Positions 32,357-42,720 of a DNA stretch of 64,000 nt are shown here, piece after piece. Each line of letters starts with the position of its first letter. Positions within the stretch are counted from its first letter, which is position 1. The stretch covers positions 1 through 64,000 of the forward strand of contig JASAND010013629.1 of assembly GCA_030248195.1 (NCBI GenBank), in the 5' to 3' direction. The notes beneath the pieces are model-generated. The model did not search any database, was not told the origin of the DNA, and saw only the letters and a list, made by a program, of their open reading frames with translations. The position numbers and the translations under genes are program-made. This DNA is from Trissonchulus latispiculum. Its lineage: Eukaryota; Nematoda; Enoplea; Enoplida; Ironidae.

Positions 32357-33003
32357 TGGAAAACATACGTCATTTAATAAAAATTTAATTTAAAAATTAT
32401 TAGTAGTATATAATTCAAAAGTGTGTAAATGATGCGACCGGCACAAAGAGCACACCGCAAAAAATCGGATCTGGAAGGGTTGGGAAAAGGTTACGAAGGT
32501 GTAAAGGAAAGACAGATTTACAATTATTCAAATGAAAACTACTTTCCCGTGACCCGCTGGTAAATTTATGCACATATTCTGAGACAATCAGCCATTACAA
32601 TATATATATATATATATATACATACAATTGCATGACAGTGAATGCGACAGACAAAAATAATGCTGAAATGCTGGATTCTCTCCATCTGGGTCCAAACCCG
32701 AACCTTTCCTGCTCACAGGAATCCCCGGTAGCCGTCTTATGCTTCCTCCGTGACAGTGGGCTCCTGACCTGCCGTATATAGGCCCTGCCTGATCCGACCT
32801 CCGAAAATGATGATGATGAATGATTCTATTATGTTTTTGGAGCTTTTTAAAGCACGAAGCTTACAAAAAATGCAACGGATTTGGTATTGACAATGTGTTC
32901 GTACATTGTCAATGCGTTTATATGTACAGCAATTAATGACTTTGTCGTGTCAAAAAGTCGAAAACAGTGATTATATAATATTATTATGATTATATAATAT
33001 TAT
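32357..33003. other. Part of intron 3 without defined elements
   Basis: AT-rich intron sequence with a (TA)n run near 32590-32620. It ends with the target-site duplication of the element at 33004. Confidence 0.4.
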
Positions 33004-33404
33004 TAGGGATGCACCGGGGCCTGGCCCCGGCCCCGGCAGTCAGGCCCCGGCCCCGGTGGTCAGGCCCCCCGCCCCGATACCGACCGGGGCCAAAAACTAT
33101 CAAAATTTTGTAAATTTTTGACATTTTTTGACCAAAATTTTGATGTTTCAAAAGTCAAAAATGTTACAAATAGTTTGCTTTCCAGCCGATATGAATGAAA
33201 ACACCGATAGTACCGTTTGTATATTAAAAAATATTGTAAAATTTTAATTTTCAAGAAAATTTTAGAAAATTTTCGACTTGAACCCCCAAATTCCAGGACC
33301 CGGCCCCCGTACCGGGGCCAAGGTGGCCCCGGCCCCGGCCGGGGCCGGGGCTACGATGAGGTCCCGGTCCCGGCCCCGGTAGTGGCGGCCCCGGTGCATC
33401 TCTA
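33004..33404. mobile_element. hAT-type MITE with TAGRGATGCACCGG ends in intron 3
   Basis: The element starts TAGGGATGCACCGG and ends as the inverse of TAGAGATGCACCGG. Perfect 8-bp duplications AATATTAT flank it (32996-33003 and 33405-33412). Arms are rich in GGCCCCGG repeats around an AT-rich centre. TAGRGATGCACCG termini are known in animal hAT elements (family knowledge). Confidence 0.9.
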
Positions 33405-33572
33405 AATATTATACATTCATGTATATATTAAACTGGGTTTAGTTTAGCCCAGATCAAACATTGTCGAAAACAGACTATATAAATTAACACAATGCATACT
33501 AATTAATTAAAACAAACACTTTATCATGGAAACCAATTAAGCCAATACTACACAAAAATTCATTCCACGAAC

Positions 33573-33689
33573 CTTATTAGGATCCTTGGTGGAGCCTCGG
33601 CCCAGGACAAAAATGCGACACTTGTGCTTAGCACTGAATTCTTGCAGAGTCTTTCCGCCAGGACCCAACAATTTGCCAACAAAATTAAA
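33573..33689 (-). CDS. KHDRBS-like gene, coding exon 3 (KH domain core)
   Basis: The acceptor TTTTCAG precedes 33689, and donor GTTCGT starts at 33572. It encodes residues 107-145: FNFVGKLLGPGGKTLQEF, then CRIFVLGRGSTKDPNK. The RNA-contacting GxxG loop (GPGG, residues 115-118) is intact. The FNFVG...GRGSxxD pattern is diagnostic of the STAR-type extended KH domain. Confidence 0.92.
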
Positions 33690-34258
33690 CTGAAAACAGC
33701 AAAAACAGATGCGATCATATACTAACAAGGTACGTAATGGAAACAAAAATATTAGCACCTAAAGAAAGGTTCCTTACAGCAGGATCGAGAAACCAAAAAT
33801 CGTGGCTTAGGAAGCCCTGTCAATTTCGGGCAATGAATCATTGCAGCTAGTACATTACAGGTATGTAAACAGTTTACGCAACTTTCAGTTTTAGTTTTGT
33901 TTGTGTTTAAACAGTAAATTTAAAAAATGTCCGACAGAGCAGACATTTACTTTGAAAATTTTGTCTGGAGAACAGGCATAGTCTAACCGAAAAGTTTCTT
34001 TGGCGAACACATCTAAATTTTTCTAGCTTCGCCGGAAGTTTTCGGCAAAGAATCGTTATTTTGATGCTAAAACTGAACATTTGAGCACTTTCTAGCTTAG
34101 TTATATATGCAGAAAACAGGCTTAGTTTGGCTTGATGATTTAGAATTTAGACTATATACGTACTTCTGACCTCCTTCCCCCCTCCGCGGGTGAGTTGAGG
34201 GGGCTCCCATATTACCCACTTTTTTCGTCTGGCAAGGATATATAATAGAGTGACCAAC

Positions 34259-34377
34259 CTTTGGAAACTGTTCAATTGGAATGAGGACCTTCTTGCTGAC
34301 TCGGATGGGCTTAAAGGTATCAACTTCCAGATATTCCGGTTCCCATGGGGGCGGCTCAGAAGAACCCCTTTCAATGG
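34259..34377 (-). CDS. KHDRBS-like gene, coding exon 2 (QUA1-KH link)
   Basis: The acceptor TTTTTCAG precedes 34377, and donor GTTGGT starts at 34258. With one base from exon 1 it encodes residues 67-106, including YLEVDTFKPIRVSKKVLIPI and EQFPK. KVLIPxxQxPK directly before FNFVG is the canonical entry into a STAR KH domain. The reading frame joins exon 3 without a split codon. Confidence 0.88.
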
Positions 34378-34559
34378 CTGAAAAATATATATACAATGGT
34401 ATTATGAAAATCAATTTAAGCTAAGTTTGGCCATAATTTCAGAACCAAATTATACAAGCAACAAAAACGGTCCTCAGACAAAAGAGTTTAATATGCGTAC
34501 GTAAGTGTTGGACAATTTAAAATTCCGATTGAAAAAATAAAGACACCAGTTTGAAAATG

Positions 34560-34885
34560 CTAGAGAACGTGGGAACCGGATATTTTTTCATATCCGGTTA
34601 TCCGCCTATTCCAAACTTAACTTCAAGAAAATTTTTCGATTTTGCAGTTTAATTTTCAATTTTTCTGTCAATTTTTCGGCAGGCTGTGAATGTCTATCAT
34701 GCAACCAAGCCGCAACCTCCGTTTCAAAAATATATTCAGAGGAATTTTTGAAAAATATTTCACAATTTTTGAAATTTTTGTCAAAAATTTGCTAATTTGT
34801 CATTGTTTTGACTGAAATGTACACGGATATCCGGATATTTTTCTCAAATCGGATCGGATATTATCCGGATATCCAGTGCCCATCA
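34560..34885. mobile_element. Degraded hAT-like element with CCGGATAT repeats in intron 1
   Basis: The left end reads GAGAACGTGGGAACCGGATA and the right end is the inverse of CTAGTGATGGGCACTGGATA. TAGTGATGGGCAC termini are common in hAT elements. CCGGATAT recurs inside both ends. The target duplication is not clear. Confidence 0.5.
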
Positions 34886-34898
34886 CTAGACGTATACG

Positions 34899-34930
<32 letters not shown>

Positions 34931-35776
34931 CTTAGTGGCTCATTCTGGTACCGGAGACGAAACAACAGCTAGTGCTAAATGCACTTGGTCCATATGCATA
35001 CAGGGCAAAATCTCTTATGAGACAATCATACAAATGGTCCGTTACATATGTACGTATATAGCCATGGGGTGAAAAAACCCACCCCCTTTTTGGGGGGAAA
35101 AACCCACCCGCCTCCTGGGTCACGGGTTGGAGCTAGGAGCTCCAAAACATGTATATACCAGCAGAAAGCGGGACTCTTTCTAACCTATGTGTGCAAAGAT
35201 CAAGTCATTTGGTTTACTCCTGCTCATTTTTTGACATTTTGAAAATGATACCTATATATATACTTTTTGGTCCAACCTTCCAAAAACTGCCAAAAGTTTG
35301 GACCGATGTAACTTTTGACTGGGTTGGGCAAGAAATGTTTTGCAAATATCTGCAGTGATGGCAACTCTTCTTTCCACACAGCAAAAATTAGACCGATCCG
35401 ATGCACCGTTAGTCTCACACATTGCCAAACGTGGCGGGGAAAAAACCCACTTTGGGGGGGGGGGAAAACCCACCCAAATTTTTTTGAAAATTTTTTTACC
35501 AACTCAACAGGGAAACAATTCGTGGCTATAGTACGGTATTATCGAGGACGCTGCGTCACCCTATGCTGTCAGATTTAGGCAATTTTGTACACCTGGGTAG
35601 CTAGAGGCAAAAAACTCTAAAAGTGCAATTTCGCTCCTGGAGGACCCAGCAGAGGTCTAATAGTGACTTTTAATAGCCAATTGTACGTCAAAAACCATTC
35701 TCTACACGTTAGAATAATAAGTTTTATCAAATTGCAGCGTTTTCAGCATTTTTCAAAAATTGCCCTATGTTTATGT

Positions 35777-36195
35777 CATAGTTTCCTTTGGGGGGGTATC
35801 CCCGCCCCCAAAATTTTTGAGCCAAGTTACCCCCCCCCCCGAGATTTTTTGACTTACCCTCCCCCAACCTTCGGCTACCCCCCCCCGAATCCCCCCAGTG
35901 ATTTTTGGACCCAAAAAGTTAGCTAAATTTGGCTAAAAAATAGTCATTTTTTGAAAAAATTTTCTCAAATTTTGACTTTGAATCGCTTTAAAATGGTGTA
36001 AAAACGCCTAAAACGTTAAAAACAAGCCTTATTTTGAAGAAAAAAGGGTAAAAACTCAAAACCTTTTCCATTTTTTGGCCATTTTTGGAATTTTCTGAGG
36101 TCCAAATTCTGGGGGGGGAGGGTTCGGGGGGGTACCCCCCATAACATTTCGAGGGTCGACCACCCCCCGAGACCCAAAGTTCCAGGGAAACTATG
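35777..36195. mobile_element. hAT-type MITE, CATAGTTTCC family, 419 bp
   Basis: It starts CATAGTTTCCTTTGG and ends CAGGGAAACTATG, with perfect 8-bp duplications GTTTATGT (35769-35776 and 36196-36203). The interior has G/C-run hairpins and AAAACGCCTAAAACGTT. Further members lie at 40481, 44715 and 45459. Confidence 0.88.
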
Positions 36196-36502
36196 GTTTA
36201 TGTGTTAAACTTTATGAAACCTGTCCATTTGATGCTGCATTTTCAATGGCACACGAGATCTCAAAAAAGCTACCTAGAAGGTCGGATTTTTTGATTCATA
36301 CTAACTAAAAAAGAGTTGAATTTTACACAGGAAGTGTCTGAATCGCGCTACTACAATTTTTAAGACCTGTGAGGGGTGGGTTTATTTTCCCCCATTTGGG
36401 GTTTTTCCTCCATTGGGGTTTTCCCCCCCGCCACTTTTTGCATTAAAAGGCCTAACGGTACAACCTAGAGAAGTGCAAATGGGCTTAAAAGAAAGTTCTA
36501 AG

Positions 36503-36657
36503 CATAGGTGTGTTAGGGGGGGGGTGGGGCCCCTCCAAATGACAAATTTTCGCGACCCCCCCCAGATTTTTGGCCCTAAAGTGGTCAAAAATGTCATAAA
36601 ATCGAAAATTTGGGGGGTCCCCCCACCCCCAAGATTTTTCGCCCAGCCACACCTATG
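36503..36657. mobile_element. hAT-type MITE, CATAGGTG family, copy 2 (155 bp)
   Basis: Ends CATAGGTGTG and CCACACCTATG with perfect 8-bp duplications GTTCTAAG (36495-36502 and 36658-36665). Confidence 0.88.
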
Positions 36658-36780
36658 GTTCTAAGTACGCCAAGTACGATGGTATATAAAGTTCTCAGCT
36701 AGCCCTTACAACAAAAAAGTTCCAGCCAAAATCCGAAAAAGTGGGTTTCCCCCCGTTGGCTATACGTATATATATAACAA

Positions 36781-37709
36781 ACAAGTAGGAAAAATGCTCC
36801 TTGCAGTCGCATGTAAAATGCAATATGAGCTAAGGGCAGCATTTAAATACGTAAAAGACAAGAGTTAAAATACTTAATATGAGCCAGCATCTAAATGGGT
36901 AGAAGACAAGAGTCAAAATGCTTAATATGAGCCAGCATTTAAATGTCTAAAAGACAAGATTTAAATGCTTAATATGAGCAGCTCGTTTTCTCGGGCTCAT
37001 ATTGACGCCTTCAAGCTTGTAAGTAAACCTCAAGGTACTCAGTGAGGGTCAAGAAATGTCGACTAAAATGTATATACACATCTCCTGACCTAAACGCCTC
37101 TATTAGTCGCTATAAAGACAACTGCAGGAACTGTCAGATCCTTATTCAGCACGTAATCGTAATAAGGTTATAGCTCTAGCCCCGCATATTATAGCGCTTG
37201 TTATATTACGTTATATATATATATAGTTTAGCTTACATACTAGTGCGATTTCAGCTGGCAGCTTGCTATAACTGACTTCTGAAAAAGAAAATGAGCTGGA
37301 CTGTAAAAACAGAAATAAGCTGACAAGTAATACGTTTTCGAAATAAAAGCGTTTGTTTTAATTAAATTGCTTAGAGTTATCTTGTGGTTAGACAACTTGA
37401 CAAATAAATAGGAATTTGACGCATGTCACATTGGCGAAAATAATGGGCCTTGAAGGAGTCATTTAAATGGCTGTAAATGTGGCGTCAATATGAGCCCGAG
37501 AAAGCGAGCTGCTCATATTAAGCATTTAAATCTTGTCTTTTAGACATTTAAATGCTGGCTCATATTAAGCATTTTGACTCTTGTCTTCTACCCATTTAGA
37601 TGCTGGCTCATATTAAGTATTTTAACTCTTGTCTTTTACGTATTTAAATGCTGCCCTTAGCTCATATTGCATTTTACATGCGACTGCAAGGAGCATTTTT
37701 CCTACTTGT
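36781..37709. mobile_element. Foldback element with 230-bp arms of TTAATATGAGC subrepeats
   Basis: The left arm (36781 to about 37010) starts ACAAGTAGGAAAAATGCTCC, and its inverse closes the element at 37709. Each arm contains about four roughly 50-bp subunits with AAAAGACAAGA and TTAATATGAGC. The 470-bp centre is non-coding. It ends 90 bases before the 155-bp tandem array. Confidence 0.8.
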
Positions 37710-37798
37710 CTTCTTCCATTTTTGGTATTGTTGTAGAGTACGTGGCAGCATATTCGATCTCATTCTGACCCACACAGTACCCACCCACCGCTGTTTTT

Positions 37799-39655
37799 GG
37801 GGACTTTTCCCAACGTTGACCCTGGCCGAGGAACCACGAGCGCCATGCAGCCCGAGGGTCACATTCGTCGGTTTCGGCAATATGCCCATTGAAACGAGCG
37901 TAGTCGATTTACTATATATGCCTCCAACCAAAACGCCGAAAACCGCTGTTTATAGTGAGCTTCCCCAACTTTGACCCCGGGCGAGGAACCACGGGAGCCA
38001 TGCTGACCAGTGCTCACTTCGGACGGTATCGGCAGTATGCTCATCGTTTTCAGCGACCCCGATTTACTATACATGGGCACCACCAAATGGCCGAAAATAG
38101 CTGTTTTTGGGGACTTTTCCCAACTTTGACCCTGGGCGAGGAACCACGGGCGCCATGCAGCCCGAGGGTCACATCCGTCGGTTTCGGCGATATGCTCATC
38201 GTTTTCAGCGACCCCGATTTCCTATATATGGGCACCACCAAATGGCCGAAAATAGCTGTTTCTGGGGACTTTTCCCAACATTGACCCTGGGCGAGGAACC
38301 ACGGGCGCCATGCAGCCCGAGGGTCACATCCGTCGGTTTCGGCGATATGCTCATCGTTTTCAGCGACCCCGATTTCCTATATATGGGCACCACCAAATGG
38401 CCGAAAATAGCTGTTTCTGGGGACTTTTCCCAACTTTGACCCTGGGCGAGGAACCACGGGCGCCATGCAGCCCGAGGGTCACATCCGTCGGTTTCGGCGA
38501 TATGCTCATCGTTTTCAGCGACCCCGATTTACTATACATGGGCACCACCAAATGGCCGAAAATAGCTGTTTTTGGGGACTTTTCCCAACTTTGACCCTGG
38601 GCGAGGAACCACGGGCGCCATGCAGCCCGAGGGTCACATCCGTCGGTTTCGGCGATATGCTCATCGTTTTCAGCGACCCCGATTTCCTATATATGGGCAC
38701 CACCAAATGGCCGAAAATAGCTGTTTCTGGGGACTTTTCCCAACTTTGACCCTGGGCGAGGAACCACGGGCGCCATGCAGCCCGAGGGTCACATCCGTCG
38801 GTTTCGGCGATATGCTCATCGTTTTCAGCGACCCCGATTTCCTATATATGGGCACCACCAAATGGCCGAAAATAGCTGTTTCTGGGGACTTTTCCCAACT
38901 TTGACCCTGGGCGAGGAACCACGGGCGCCATGCAGCCCGAGGGTCACATCCGTCGGTTTCGGCGATATGCTCATCGTTTTCAGCGACCCCGATTTCCTAT
39001 ATATGGGCACCACCAAATGGCCGAAAATAGCTGTTTTTGGGGACTTTTCCCAACTTTGACCCTGGGCGAGGAACCACGGGCGCCATGCAGCCCGAGGGTC
39101 ACATCCGTCGGTTTCGGCGATATGCTCATCGTTTTCAGCGACCCCGATTTCCTATATATGGGCACCACCAAATGGCCGAAAATAGCTGTTTCTGGGGACT
39201 TTTCCCAACTTTGACCCTGGGCGAGGAACCACGGGCGCCATGCAGCCCGAGGGTCACATCCGTCGGTTTCGGCGATATGCTCATCGTTTTCAGCGACCCC
39301 GATTTCCTATATATGGGCACCACCAAATGGCCGAAAATAGCTGTTTTGGGGACTTTTCCCAACTTTGACCCTGGGCGAGGAACCACGGGCGCCATGCAGC
39401 CCGAGGGTCACATCCGTCGGTTTCGGCGATATGCTCATCGTTTTCAGCGACCCCGATTTCCTATATATGGGCACCACCAAATGGCCGAAAATAGCTGTTT
39501 TTGGGGACTTTTCCCAACTTTGACCCTGGGCGAGGAACCACGGGCGCCATGCAGCCCAAGGGTCACATCCGTCGGTTTCGGCGATATGCTCATCGTTTTC
39601 AGCGCCCCCGATTTACCATATATGCGCACCACCAAATGGCCGAAAAACGCTATTT
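37799..39655. repeat. 155-bp tandem array, 12 units, in intron 1 of the KHDRBS-like gene
   Basis: Units begin GGGGACTTTTCCCAAC at 37799 and then every 155 bp (38109, 38264, 38419 and so on, with one 154-bp unit at 39348). The first two units and the last are diverged, while the inner units are nearly identical. Two variable sites alternate (TTTTTG/TTTCTG before the start; ACTATACATG/CCTATATATG inside). Because 155 is not a multiple of three, overlapping ORFs appear on both strands. They are by-products and should not be annotated as genes. Confidence 0.95.
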
Positions 39656-40148
39656 TAGACGACTTTTTAACAATTTTCTATGTTGGGGCCTCGAAAAATT
39701 TCTAAGTCCAAACGCTTCGCAACCCCATGTTTGACAGTCTGTAAAAATCGCTAGGAGCAAAATTGGGCAAAAATAATCAATAGTGAACAGGTTCATGGTT
39801 ATGCTAACAAGATAATAATAGGTAAAGGTTACCACCCACCATAAGCCATGTGAAAAATCCGTTGGACACAAAATCGTACAAAAGCGTAAAGGACGAACAC
39901 AACAGAAAAAAAAACCACACATACAAAGTGGTCAGAAAAGTCGATTTTTTCAAAGTTCATTTTTTCCGGGCAAGTTTGGTATCATTCGAAAGCTCTTGGC
40001 CTGGAGATTTCAGAAATGCAAATTTTAGCTCTCAACTCCTCACCGTTAATTAGTTTTGCTTAATTAACGTTTTCAAAGGCTGCATTTGACCGTTTTAGCT
40101 CGCTCATATTATGGGGTGCTCTCCGAGCTACCCCATGATAATACCTAC

Positions 40149-40347
40149 CATTTTGAATAAATCTGATCGCATTGGGGAACTGCTCTGGATCCAGAGACTC
40201 CATCTCTTTCCGCATCTCTTCACACTCTTCAGGCGACAGGGCGGGTGGGAGAGCGGTTGGAGACGGGGCCGACTGGAATCTACTATCCCCAGTGCGCCCC
40301 TGATCACCACCCCCGCCAGCAGACCCACTGCTTTCCTCTTCTGTCAT
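40149..40347 (-). CDS. KHDRBS-like RNA-binding protein gene, coding exon 1 (start; gene runs down to 23730)
   Basis: This gene encodes a STAR-family (Sam68/KHDRBS-type) RNA-binding protein that would act in the nucleus in splicing and RNA processing. Eight exons (40347-40149, 34377-34259, 33689-33573, 32355-32206, 29046-28904, 25986-25947, 25292-25022, 23848-23730) join in phase to exactly 386 codons including the stop. The order is an N-terminal acidic/Ser-Gly segment, a short QUA1-like helix (EECEEMRKEMESLDPEQF), a KH domain with GPGG loop, RG repeats, Tyr/Gly/Ala/His-rich tail and Pro-rich end. The ATG at 40347 has A at -3 and is the first in frame after a TAA just upstream. Donor GTAGGT starts at 40148. 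The introns hold most of the transposons in the window. The ortholog within KHDRBS1-3 is not assigned. Confidence 0.85.
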
Positions 40348-40675
40348 TCTCTGGTCCTCACAACTTTTCACGGTTTCGTAGACAGGACGCAATTAACGCC
40401 GGGAGCACAAACGTTCTTAACTACAAATAAAATGTTCGTACAATATATGCTATGCATATGTGCCGCTTATACAAGTAGAACATAGTTTCACCCGGGGGGG
40501 AGCCCCACCCAAAATTTTCGACCAACTTTACCCCCTCCCACATTTTTTGACTTTACCTCCGCCCACTTTTCGTTACTCCGCCCCGAACACCACCCGGCAC
40601 ATTTTGGGGCTAAAATGTTAGCTAGATTTTGCCAAGAAATGGTCATTTTTGAAAAATTTATCTTCCTGAGGAGTC

Positions 40676-41405
40676 CAGGGTTTTTTTGGTCGCCGAACTT
40701 TAGGCCAAATGGCCTCAACGACTCTAACTTTTTAGGCCATCGGCCAAAAAATTTAGGCCATCCAAATTTTGTTAATTTTTAGGTTGTACGTTATTGTACG
40801 CATTGTTAAAATTACACTTATCATGTACGTATTCACGCGTTGTATATTCAAAAATTGCTGTTAACAGCAAAAATCGCCATCGTCACTGTTTATACACCAG
40901 AACAACTACGTTTTTACCTTAAAATGGCAGAAACAGACCCTTGTTAGCAAAGAAATAGTGCACGACAGTATTAATGAATTTTAATTGAAAATTAAAACAG
41001 GTAGGAGCATACGAGTATACATATATACAGAACTAAAGAAAGAAAAAATTAAATAGCAATAAAGCAAAAGCTAAACTACAAGCTAAAAATAGCATTTCTT
41101 CGATGAAATCTTTATATATAATAGTAAATGAAATTATAACTTGAATGTGTATTTATAAGTGCAAATAGACAATGTAACTTAGCTGGCAGCTGGCGCATCC
41201 CAGAAATAGAAGTGAAAATGTACAAATTCGCGCCGACGGCGCGAAAATTTTTTAGAAAATTGCTGTTTTTACTTAAAAATCAATAACATTTAACAGGGGT
41301 TTTCGTCGAAAAATTTAGGCCAAATGGCCTCAACGGCCAAAATTCTTTAGGCCATCGACTCATAAATTTAGGCCATGGCCTAAGCTATGGCCTAAAAAAA
41401 CCTTG
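40676..41405. mobile_element. hAT-like element with CAGGGTTTTTTTGG ends, nested
   Basis: The left end CAGGGTTTTTTTGG and the right end (inverse CAAGGTTTTTTTAGG) match. Both subterminal regions carry AATTTAGGCCAAATGGCCT repeats. CTGAGGA occurs on both sides, two bases off on the left, so a diverged target duplication is likely. No transposase ORF is present. Confidence 0.65.
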
Positions 41406-41437
41406 CTGAGGACCGAATTTTCGGGGAAGATTCGGAG

Positions 41438-41923
41438 CATAAAGTGTAATTGGGGGGGGGGGGTAACCCCCCCAGCCATTTTTCCAAACCCCCCCAGAAA
41501 CTTTTGGGGGCCCCCGGCCCCCCCCCAACTGGGGGGGGGGGGTAGTCGCGCCGAAGGCGCGAAAATTGGCCAAAAATTGGGCATTTTTAGGGCAAATTTT
41601 GCAATATTTTTCAAAAAAGTCCAAATTTTTGGCTTAACGTGTTTATTATCGCGAGAAATACACGTTTATAACGGTTTTATGGACTTCTATACGCAATATT
41701 GACCTTATTCTGGTCTCAGAAACATGTTGGCAATCAAGTTTTAGAGTTTAAGAGCACTGTCTAATGTTAAAGTTACTTAATGATTTCATGTTTTTCGGCA
41801 TTAGCAATGGCTGAAAATGCGATTTTTGGCATAAAAATAGAAAAAATTTTTTGGGGGAGGTTTGGGGGGGTTTGGGGGGTCTAAAAAGGGGGCCCCCCAA
41901 CCCAAATCCCCGTTACACCTATG
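41438..41923. mobile_element. hAT-type MITE, CATAGGTGTAAC family, nested
   Basis: Ends CATAAAGTGTAATTGGGG and CCCCGTTACACCTATG, flanked by ATTCGGAG (41430-41437) and GTTCGGAG (41924-41931), 7 of 8 matching. A second, inverted and heavily interrupted copy spans 42690 to about 47058. Confidence 0.75.
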
Positions 41924-42152
41924 GTTCGGAGAAGAGTAGCCCCACCACCACATTTCGAGGGTCGACCACTGAATTTCCTAAGTATACTCCAACCACCACA
42001 TTTCGACGGTCGACCACTGAATTTCCTAAGTATATATACTCCACAACCAAAATTTCCGGTGAAACTATACAGTAGAAAGAAGCATTGAAAATTATTAGGG
42101 AGAGTTAGTCAAATGCTCGTATATCCAGTAGAGGGGTTTTAAGGGTTAAGCC

Positions 42153-42372
42153 CATAGATGTGTTAGGGGGGTGGGGGGGAACCCCCCCCCCCCCACCAAA
42201 ATGACAAATTTTGGCGACCCCCCCCCCCAGATTTTCAGATTTTTGGTACCCCCCCCAGATTTTTGGCCAAAAAGTGGTCAAAAATGGCATAAAATCGAAA
42301 ATTTAGGGGGGGTCCCCCCACCCTCCGTCGGAACCCCCCCCCTCCCAGATTTTTTGCCCAGCCACACCTATG
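42153..42372. mobile_element. hAT-type MITE, CATAGGTG family, copy 3 (220 bp)
   Basis: Starts CATAGATGTGTTAGG and ends GCCCAGCCACACCTATG. Perfect 8-bp duplications GTTAAGCC lie at 42145-42152 and 42373-42380. Confidence 0.88.
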
Positions 42373-42720
42373 GTTAAGCCCCCTCCTTTTGGTTTGTCCG
42401 AGGAAAAATTTAGCAATATATACCATACCTGAACGGGAGGTAAAATTTCACTGACCCTTGTAGAAGCAAATTTGGGTACCCTTGTGAGAGCGATTTTTCT
42501 TGGGATACATTCGAAAGCGATTTCTGCTATTTTGTAACAAAAGACAGCTATTTTTTAGCAAAAAGCAAAAAATTTTGGTCGTAAAACCTATTTTTTGGGC
42601 GATTTTCTTACCCCTTGTTGCCAATTTTCTTACCCCTTGTGGGAGCATTTTTGTGACCCCTTGTGGACGACTTCGCCGAGGAGGGGGGGCATAGGTGTAA
42701 CGGGGATTGCAAAATTTTGG

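Larger units (their letters stand above)
35057..36764. mobile_element. Inverted-repeat element with TATAGCCA ends, hosting two nested MITEs
   Basis: The left end TATAGCCATGGGG and right end CCCCGTTGGCTATA are near-inverses, each beside GGGAAAAACCCAC hairpin blocks like those of the element at 27676-28749. Two hAT MITEs with their own perfect target duplications are inserted inside (35777-36195 and 36503-36657), so this element is the older one. Confidence 0.65.
40481..42069. mobile_element. CATAGTTTC-family hAT MITE with two nested insertions
   Basis: Ends are CATAGTTTCACCCGG and CCGGTGAAACTATA. The flanks AAGTAGAA (40473-40480) and CAGTAGAA (42070-42077) agree at 7 of 8 positions. The body is interrupted by the elements at 40676-41405 and 41438-41923; without them it would be about 370 bp, like its relative at 35777. 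It lies about 130 bp upstream of the KHDRBS-like start codon. Confidence 0.75.

Noticed and set aside
37648..39734. Series of overlapping 63-222 residue ORFs on both strands with repeated peptides
   Set aside because: They arise from the 155-bp tandem array, whose period shifts frame each unit; there is no start context, domain or conservation of a single frame.
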